Assembly (NCBI RefSeq): GCF_963082655.1
Contig: NC_081555.1
Span: 25,044,776 to 25,108,775 of the forward strand
Origin: Stomoxys calcitrans
Lineage: Eukaryota > Arthropoda > Insecta > Diptera > Muscidae
Length of the DNA: 64,000 nt
Reading direction: 5' to 3'
Below are positions 56,566 to 64,000 of this stretch, piece after piece (positions within the stretch are counted from its first letter, which is position 1; every line of letters starts with the position of its first letter). Under the pieces are notes generated by a model, which ran no database searches, was not told the origin of the DNA, and saw only the letters and a list, made by a program, of their open reading frames with translations. The position numbers and the translations under genes were made by a program.

Positions 56566-57561
56566 TTTTTATACCCTCCACCATAGGATGGGGTTACACT
56601 AATTTCGTCATTCTCTTTGTAACCACTAGAAATATTCGTCTGAGACCCCATAAAGTATATGTGTGTGATCGTCGTGGCCGTCCGTCTGTCAGTCAGTCCG
56701 TCCGTCTGTCTGTCGAAAGCACGCTAACTTTCGAAGGAGTAAAGCCAGCCGCTTGAAATTTTGCACAAATTAGTGTAGGTCGGTTGGGATTGTAAATCGA
56801 CCATATCGGTCCATGTTTTGATATAGCTGCCATATAAACCGATCTTGGGTCTTGACTTCTTGAGCCTCTAGCGTGCGCAATTCTTATCCGATCAGAATGA
56901 AATTTTGCACGACGTGTGTTGTTATGATATCCAACAACTGTGCCAAGTATGGTTCAAATCGGTTCGTAACCTGATATAGCTGCCATATAAACCGATCTTG
57001 GATCTTGATTTCTTGAGCCTCTAGAGGGCGCAATTCTTATCCGATTTGGCTGAAATTTTGCATGACGTATTTTATTTTTACTTTCAACAACTGTCTCAAA
57101 TAAGGTTCAAATCGGTTCATAACCTGATATAGCTGCCATATACACCGATCTGGGATCTTGACTTCTTGACCCCTAGAGGTCGCAATTATTATCCGATATG
57201 CCTGAAATTTTGTACGATGGATCCTCTCGTGACCATCAACAAACGTGTTTATTATGGTCTGAATCGGTCTATAGCCCGATACAGATCCCATATAAATCGT
57301 TCTCTCTATTTTACTTCGTGAGCCCCAATGGGCGCAATTCCTATACGAATTGGCTGAAATCTTACACAGGTCTCCAACATATAATTTAATTGTGGTCCGA
57401 ACTGGACCATTTCTTGATATCGTTTTAATAGCAGAGCAACTCTTTTCTTATATCCTTTTTTGCCTAAGAAGAGATGCCGGGAAAAGAAGTCGACAAATGC
57501 GATCCATGGTGGAGGGTATATAAGATTCGGCCCGGCCGAACTTAGCTCGCTTTTACTTGTT
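56566..57561 (+). mobile_element. Complete DINE-1-like element, first subfamily
   Basis: ~1 kb with both ends: head TATACCCTCCACCATAGG and terminus ATGGTGGAGGGTATATAAG, exact reverse complements over 15 bp. Next come the ttcggcccggccgaa palindrome and ctcgcttttacttgtt. The head carries cataaagtatatgtgtgtga and the gtccgtccgtctgtctgtcg stretch. The core has four diverged units. This is the best reference copy in the window. Confidence 0.87.
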
Positions 57562-57869
57562 TTTCTCTAACAACCAGCACCAGGGTATGTCCCCTGTGAA
57601 TGCAGTGCATTGAGTTTGCGAATGGAAATTAGAAATTGGAGGGGCGTGGTGGGAGGAGGATGTAGTATTTATTGACATTTTTCTTAAGTTTCTGAATGTC
57701 ATAGTGGGTGGGAAAACCACGTTAAAAGTTTTTCCTGGGTGTGAATGAATGAATGAAAGAATGTCTAGTATTCCTGACAAACATCCTTACATCAGGAATA
57801 AGAAGACGTATATCAGATGAACACACACCATTAAAGTACCGATAAAATAGCGCCAATCAACCCACATTA
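57562..57869. repeat. Short dispersed repeat shared with 10454-10515
   Basis: 'ggatgtagtatttattgaca', then 'ttcttaagtttctgaatgtc' and 'atagtgggtgggaaa', recur at 10454-10515 with few changes. The function and full extent are unknown. Confidence 0.5.
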
Positions 57870-58803
57870 CGACAATTTTTAAGGGAGGTAATAGAGTTGG
57901 ATATCCGACTGTCTCCAATCAACGCCATTGTTCTCCTCTGTATACGGTCCAGTAGCCCCAGGGTTGATTTTGCAGGTCGTTCTCATGAAAGTGTTAACAA
58001 TTTTAAGAAGATCAGTAGGAGTGAAGTATTTCTTAAACCGTTTAAGCAAGCCTAAGCACTTGAATGCTTCTTTCGGCACTTCAAATACATGTTTAGCCCA
58101 ACGGACATCACTTAGTATCTTCATGCCCAGAACATTAAAAGCTTCCGATTCCCCAAGATTTATACCCTTGATAGACAGAGATGATCGTAATGGGTCAGCG
58201 AATGCCGCACCGAGTCTTCCGTGCATTAAAATCTACTCGATTTATTCGACCCCCCTCAGAAATGGCCAGCAAATCCTGGCAGAGTGTATTGTCCATAATC
58301 CGTCTATTGTCTTCAATCTCTCAATGACTTGACCTATGGTCGAATGACTACGAATTACAGAGATTACTCTCATCCGTAAATGTGTAGATCAGATTCGATG
58401 TCTGACTCAACAGTTCTTTGATGAAAAAAAGAAAGAGAGAAGAAGAAAGGATAGTGCCTGGAGTATACCTGTGATCAATTTATGCTCATTTGATGAGAAC
58501 CCATCTATAACGACTCGTATAGTTCGATCTCTGCGAAAACTCGAAATAAATCGAACGAAGCCATTACCGGCACCAAATGCGACAAGCTTTGATAGTATTG
58601 CTCCGTGTCAAACCCTATCAAATGCCTTGGAAATATACAGAGCCAGAACATTACTCTCACCAAACTGGTGGATTGGCGTTGGTGGTGGCATTTCTGGCAA
58701 CGTTACTCCAATTTTCCGACAGAAATCCCATGAAATCGCGCGTAGAGCGATTTCTGCGGAACCCTTACTGTTGGTCGCTAAAAAGGCCATCAGACTCTAA
58801 ATA

Positions 58804-59038
58804 TTGGGTTGCCCAAAAAGTAATTGCGGATTTTTCATATAGTCGGCGTTGACAAATTTTTTCAACGGCTTGTGACTCTGTAATTGCATTCTTTCTTCTG
58901 TCAGTTATCAGCTGTTATTTTTAGCTTGCTTTAGAAAAAAAGTGTAAAAAAAGTATATTTGATTAAAGTTCATTCAAAGTTTTATTAAAAATGCATTTAC
59001 TTTCTTTTAATAAATCCGCAATTACTTTTTGGGCAACC
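58804..59038 (-). mobile_element. Mariner-type MITE, copy 7
   Basis: 235 bp, TA on both sides, in the RT domain of the LINE, directly after VNHHLAK. Confidence 0.9.
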
Positions 59039-59774
59039 TACTTCGCAAGATGGTGATTAACCATGCTCTCCATAACTTTTGAGAGAGCGGAGCATATCGC
59101 AATTGGCCGGTAATTCGCAGGGTTGTTCGCCTCACTCTTTTTGGGTATTGGCTGAAGGTTCGCAAACTTCCAAAGCGCTGGGAAGACTCCCGCATAGTAA
59201 GCAAGGTTCAAAAAACTGCAAGAGTCGAAGAACACTTGCAGCAAGAGTCGAAGAACACTTGCAGTAATTTATTTACATCGAGTTTCTAAAGAATCGTTTT
59301 AACTCAACGAGTTCGAAAAAATATCTGAGGCATGACGCCAGATAAATTTTCAATTAAGGGGAGTGGTTGATTGCTATCCGGAAGGGAAGAGTTCCCTGCA
59401 AATATATCAGCCAACAGGTAAGCCTTATCAACCGGTTCAGTGAACGTTCCATCGTCCTTAACGAGAGATGGGATTGATGAAGAGCTACCCTTTACCCTTT
59501 TTACGAACTACCAAAAGCTCTGACTTCCTCGTGGAGAAGTAAGAACCTTAGTTCGTAGACGATGTTCGTAAAAAAAAATTTTAGCGCCTAAGCACCTTGG
59601 CATACAAAGATCTTGCCTGCTTAAGCAGCAGTTCAGTATTGACATTTTTATATAAGCGCCAGTTTCTGAATGCCACCTTTTTTGACTTTTGTCGTCTGAT
59701 TTAACCGTTATATTCTTAACTGGAATAAATGTCTTCATTCCGTTGAAAATTATTTTCTCAATCATTTCGTCATA

Positions 59775-60383
59775 TAAAGGGTGATTTTTTTGAGGTTAGG
59801 ATTTTCATGCATTAGTATTTGACAGATCACGTGGGATTTCAGACATGGTGTCAAAGAGAAAGATGCTCAGTATGCTTTGACATTTCATCATGAATAGACT
59901 TACTAACGAGCAACGCTTGCAAATCATTGAATTTTATTACCAAAATCAGTGTTCGGTTCGAAATGTGTTTAAATTTTGACAAATTTTGTTCAGCGATGAG
60001 GCTCATTTCTGGTTGAATGGCTACGTAAATAAGCAAAATTGCCGCATTTGGAGTGAAGAGCAACCAGAAGCCGTTCAAGAACTGCCCATGCATCCCGAAA
60101 AATGCACTGTTTGGTGTGGTTTGTACACTGGTGGAATCATTGGACCGTATTTTTTCAAAGATGCTGTTGGACGCAACGTTACGGTGAATGAACACATTTC
60201 GAACCGAACACTGATTTTGGTAATAAAATTCAATGATTTGCAAGCGTTGCTCGTTAGTAAGTCTATTCATGATGAAATGTCAAAGCATACTGAGCATCTT
60301 TCTCTTTGACACCATGTCTGAAATCCCACGTGATCTGTCAAATACTAATGCATGAAAATCCTAACCTCAAAAAAATCATCTTT
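59775..60383 (+). mobile_element. Foldback derivative of the 27840 mariner
   Basis: The left arm (59775-59970) is the mariner's first ~195 bp, including the transposase start codon. The right arm (60191-60383) is the same sequence inverted. The 220-bp centre (59971-60190) is transposase sequence equal to about 28411-28622, covering FSDEAHF. TA flanks it (59773-59774, 60384-60385). Near identity to the 27840 copy suggests recent origin. It lost most of the transposase, so it would need one in trans. Confidence 0.93.
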
Positions 60384-60779
60384 TAGAAAACATAGTTCCC
60401 AAAATGCTGAAAGAATGCATTGAGCTCAGCCCAAAATCGTTTTTCGTATAAAAGTATTGACTGCTTAGAATCGAGCGGAGAGTCTCTGTGAGAGGCCGGG
60501 CAGCACCGGCGCTTGCACGAATACTGAGTGCCAATGATGCTCAATATGCCATGGTGAGTTATTGGCACCTTTAAATAACCAATGAACACCCTGTTTCCAC
60601 GGCGATCGGTCCTTTGGATCGGGACGAGATTACTCACCTACAGGAACTTGACTAGGATTGCCACCTCTACATGAAAATGTGGCTACGAGGATGGCGACCG
60701 CTTGGGCTGGGGATGAAGCAGTACAAAGAGCAGATTTACCAAGAGGTGCAAGAATATTAAATTCATACTATTCAGGGTG

Positions 60780-61170
60780 TGAAGTTAGGAAAAGGTCAAG
60801 AGTATTACCATTGATATCCAATCCGGATATGATCCATATCTGGCCGTTTTTACATATAGCTGCCATATAGACCATATGTTTACACATAGCTGACACATAG
60901 ACCGATATGCCTATATCGGAGTTTTTGCCCATAACAGGCGCATTTATTACCCGATTTAATCGAAATTTGGCACAGTTAGTTTTATAGGGCCCTTCGATAT
61001 CCGAACCAAATATAATCAAGATGGGAACATATTTGGATGTAGTTGCCATATAGACCGATCTGCCAATTTTGAATTTAAGACCTATAGAAGGGCAATTTAT
61101 TATTCGATTTTGTTGAAATTTTAAACTGTGAGTTCAATTAGACCTCTTGATATCCATGCCAAATGTGGTT
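60780..61170 (+). repeat. Fragment of second-subfamily DINE array
   Basis: Two to three units with 'atatagctgccatatagacc' and 'aggcgcatttattacccgat', as at 52034-54632. No termini. Confidence 0.65.
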
Positions 61171-61179
61171 GTGATTTTA

Positions 61180-61625
61180 TACATCAGAATCCTTTTTGAC
61201 TCTCCACTGGTATGCAGCCATAGGCATGGCGGTTGACAGTGCCCTTCATGATGTGGTTGGCTACATTGAAGGAAATTTAAGGACTAAGACGACTTCACTT
61301 TGTATCCCTTTTGGATAATAAAGGGTTTTTATCCCATACAATGATGTTGAAGGCTATACGTGACTCTCTGGTGGGCCTCAGATGCGTTAATACCGTGCAG
61401 TGAGGTGCAGGATTATCAACCCACTATTGGTAGAGGGGGCAATGAGCAAGATTGTAACCAGAGGAACTCCGCAAAAAGGGTTCTATACCCACTTTTATGG
61501 CGGTTGGTTATCAATGGGACTCTCTGTTTCTTGCTCAAAGGGCGTTTGGGAAGATGTCTGGATTGGACAGGGCTAATGGGCTTCGCATAGATCTCTGAAG
61601 GATTAGTATGATCTGTCTGGAAAGC
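61180..61625 (+). pseudogene. RNase-H-type LINE, RT fragment
   Basis: It reads LHDVVGYIEGNLRTK, then TRGTPQKGVLYPLLWRLVIN, an RT motif with one substitution from the usual TRGTPQGGVLSPLLW. Decayed. Confidence 0.7.
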
Positions 61626-61677
61626 TAGGTATTTCAGGGGGCCTGTTCTGTATTGTGTAGGTTTGCCAATCTCGCTG

Positions 61678-61975
61678 GGAGGCCACTGTAGCGCATGCCC
61701 GCCTATGACGTCAGGAAGCCTGGGTTCGATCCCTGACCAGAACACCAGCAGTGGTTTCCCCCTTAATGCTGACGCCATTTGTGAGATACTGTGTCATGCA
61801 TGGAAGCCATGTAAAAACTTCTATCCAAGAAGTGTAGCAGTGGAGCACGCCGTTCGGACTCGGCTATAAAAAGGAGGTCCCTATCATTGGGCTTAAAAGG
61901 CCTCTGCACTCAATTTATTTGAGAAATTTGCCGCTATTCCTTAATGGAATGTTCAAGGGCACATTTGCATTGATA
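61678..61975 (+). mobile_element. tRNA-derived SINE
   Basis: Head ggaggccactgtagcgcatg with a small internal deletion in the A-box-like region, box ggttcgatccc, body and tail. A CT microsatellite follows at 61973-61992. Confidence 0.85.
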
Positions 61976-61992
61976 CTCTCTCTCTCTCTCTG

Positions 61993-62740
61993 AAGGTGAA
62001 GTAAAAGGCAGCTTTCTTGAACAGACATCGAACTGAAGAAGAAACTCGAGCAAGGATCGGAAGGGGACCTAAAGCGTTCTACTGCTCTCGTTATTCCGCA
62101 AGAAAGAGTTGGGGCTTGGCCCTATATTGGATAGAGTTGCCGCTCTCTGCCAAAGTCAAATAACCTAGGTTTGATTTTTGGTCTTTAACAAAACTAGAGA
62201 AGAAACGTCGGGGAAAGGGGCTGAAAGCACTTTTTCCTGACACAACTTCAAAGAGTTAGGGGGCTTAAGCAGATGACAGTATACTGAATGTTTAGCGGGT
62301 ATGCTTCGACAATTTCTCACCTACGGTGTTACTGTCATGCATTGATGGTGGATCTCTGGTGAATCTCTCACTGTCTTTCAGAGTGAAAAAGTTTCAGCCA
62401 ATCGTTTCATAAGAAAAAAAAATTCAAAACTTTTTCTGTAGAACATTTTCTAAAAATTTTACTACTGGAGGCGAAGAGGATTTCCTGGGCAAGATCCTGT
62501 GGAGAATTGGAAAGCACTAGCGAAGCATTTACGTTGCACAAAGTGCTCTCGAAGGGTTCCAGCAAGAACAGCTCCCTGAAGAGGGAGGACGGGATTTACA
62601 CGTAGAGTTGTCTGAAGACTGTGGAACTTCTGATTGAGACTCATTTTCTGGATCGGCGACCAAGATATCGCCTTGGCGTATGACCTCATCAGGGACATGG
62701 AGGAGAAGATTATACGAGCAGTCCGCACTTTTTGGCCATT
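61993..62740 (+). pseudogene. LINE scraps in non-colinear order
   Basis: 62060-62270 resembles the post-active-site RT region (SNNLGLIFGL). 62455-62700 resembles the segment before the RT (ISWARSCGELESTSEAF, LSKGSSKNSSLKRED, VELLIETHF). Because the second lies upstream of the first in an intact LINE, at least two copies are involved. Confidence 0.55.
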
Positions 62741-62809
62741 TAAGTCAGCCTGAGCCGATAGTATTATTCCGGCACAGCTGCAGGATTCCCTTGGCCCCCC
62801 TGCCTTGGG

Positions 62810-62905
62810 TTCAAGAAGTCAAATCCGGGGATCGGTTTATATGGGGGCTAAATCTGTTTATATACCGATTCGGATCATACTTGACATGGATATTAATCGG
62901 ATATT
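62810..62905 (-). repeat. Short DINE-1-like array fragment
   Basis: 'gttcaagaagtcaaatccgg' and 'atcggtttatatgggggc', half a unit, inside LINE sequence. Confidence 0.65.
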
Positions 62906-62909
62906 GAGA

Positions 62910-64000
62910 AGGAGATTTGTTGTTGCCGATTCTGCGGAACCTTGCAATAAATGATATCCTGTTCGATATGGGTGAAGATGGCACGAAGAAAATCGCATAT
63001 GCGGACGACGTCGTGATGCTGGTCTGGCGCTGGTTTCTGTCGACGATTAGCGAGATCATGGTAGAGTCATGAGGGGATTTGGAGATTGTCGCGAAGGGCT
63101 ACCAGAAATGGGTTGTGGATCAACTCAAAGAAGACGGATCTGGTGCTTTTCACTCGCACTTACAAGAAACCGGAGTTCAAACTCCCATCCTTGGACGTAA
63201 TCACCCTGCCGATGTCGAAGAAAGCGAAGCATAGTCCTCGATTCGAAGCTACCCTGAAAGAGGAAAACGGAGGAAAGGAGCCGTAAGGCACTGTGCGTTT
63301 TTTATTCCTGCAAGAGGATGTTCGGTAGAAAGTATGGGAAAACTTCCAAGATGATTTTTTTGTGACCTGTGGGGCGCTGGTATGGTGGAGGGCCGTGGAC
63401 GCAGAGACTGGCCTGTATCGGAGTCACAGGCACACGAGATACGCACTGCAGGCAGGTCTGGAAGTGATGCTGGATATGCAGCCCATTGGTGCCTATATTC
63501 GAAACTACACCGTCAAGCTGACGCTTATGCTGAGGGAGCTCGACTTGATGATAGGTGCAGCCATTGTGGATGTTATGGAGGGTAGACTGAAGAGGATCTA
63601 CGTCTATCTGGCACCGGCACCGATTGGTATAAGGACATTCTGGATTCGTTTTACCGGTAGGTATGAATAGTGGGTGTAGTGCTGTGTTTGAAGGGGATCA
63701 GTTCTCGATCTTCACTGAAGGCTCCAAGATGGAGTCAGGGACTGACGCACTCAACATCGGTATGTCTCTAAGACTACCGGACGACAAGTGCTGCCTTAGT
63801 TGCATTCTGCTGTAGATGCAGAAGATAGACTATAGCCGATCGCCATCTACCTGGCACAAGTACCGATTGGGATAAGGATTCAGGATTTGTCTTTCCGGGA
63901 GGTATGACTGGTGGGCGAATGCTGTGTTTGAGGAATATGAAACCTCGATCTTCACTGATGGTTCCGAGATAGAGTCAGTAACTGAGCCCTACTCCGAGGG
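62910..64000 (+). pseudogene. RNase-H LINE, RT active site to RNase H start
   Basis: It reads NDILFDMGEDGTKKIAYADD near 62950, WINSKKTDLVLFTRTYKKPE near 63120, a connection segment LEVMLDMQPIGAYIRN near 63470, GRLKRIYVYLAPAPIG near 63590 and an RNase-H-like SIFTDGSEIES at the window edge. Frames break several times. Same family as 41930-44275. It runs off the right edge. Confidence 0.78.

Larger units (their letters stand above)
57870..60640 (-). pseudogene. CR1/jockey-like LINE split by a MITE and a foldback mariner
   Basis: From right to left: an endonuclease/linker segment FWAELNAFFQHFGNYVF, continuing across the foldback element as YDEMIEKIIFNGMKTFIPV. Next are SSSIPSLVKDDGTFTEPVDK, the RT FPALWKFANLQPIPKKSEAN and NYRPIAICSALSKVMESMVN. 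Across the MITE it continues with LYISKAFDRV and a thumb with NVLGMKILSDVRWAKHVF. It has several frameshifts and stops. Related to 16600-17800. Confidence 0.83.

Overview
This window looks like euchromatic, transposon-saturated DNA from a higher fly, most likely a calyptrate or muscid. That assignment is an inference. It rests on a Drosophila-like Vsx homeodomain exon, an insect single-domain von Willebrand C (SVWC) gene with spliceosomal introns, DINE-1/Helentron-like repeats with the fly DINE head motif, and jockey-, CR1- and RNase-H-type LINEs. No part looks bacterial or viral.

Two host genes are supported. (1) A small secreted SVWC protein lies on the minus strand: its signal peptide and first half are at 5836..5559, and its last exon is at 3073..2971. 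The ~2.5-kb intron between them holds a four-level nest of transposons: DINE, then a LINE 3' end, then a tRNA-SINE, then a mariner MITE. (2) One internal exon of a Vsx-type paired-class homeobox gene lies on the plus strand at 15813..16021, with textbook splice sites, ending after homeodomain residue 46. I did not find the partner exon carrying the rest of the homeodomain, so the following intron probably exceeds 48 kb.

Almost everything else is mobile DNA. The main classes are:
- DINE-1/Helentron-like elements with internal tandem arrays. The monomer is about 153 bp in every array where I measured it.
- A second repeat class with G-rich ~130-150-bp units and a tail of ACAAACAAACA followed by a TATATAAGAT-type end ('G-rich element').
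- A tRNA-derived SINE, seven or eight copies.
- A ~235-bp mariner MITE with TIR TTGGGTTGCCCAAAAAGTAA, seven copies.
- A Tc1/mariner element with an intact 361-aa transposase, plus two deleted derivatives, one of them a perfect-looking foldback.
- Several LINE lineages: RNase-H-bearing LINEs with (CCTAA)n-type tails, jockey, CR1/jockey-like, and one apparently intact 4.6-kb two-ORF LINE.

Layout by region:
- 0-10 kb: DINE arrays, the SVWC gene, and a G-rich element inside a DINE.
- 10-24 kb: DINE arrays, the Vsx exon, a pogo-like element carrying a LINE and a SINE, and a mariner derivative.
- 25-32 kb: a long decayed RNase-H LINE interrupted by a SINE, an internal tandem array and the intact mariner.
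- 33-41 kb: the intact LINE, sitting inside a (TTTG)n array that is the expanded tail of a G-rich element.
- 42-52 kb: LINE remnants, MITEs, and a jockey copy split by another LINE.
- 52-57 kb: a complete second-subfamily DINE, unique sequence, and a complete first-subfamily DINE.
- 57-64 kb: a CR1-like LINE split by a MITE and by the foldback mariner, then LINE scraps.

The strongest novelty candidate is the 33-41 kb arrangement: one transposon's tail appears to have supplied the microsatellite into which another, intact transposon inserted. The shared 153-bp array period and the TE-filled SVWC intron come next.
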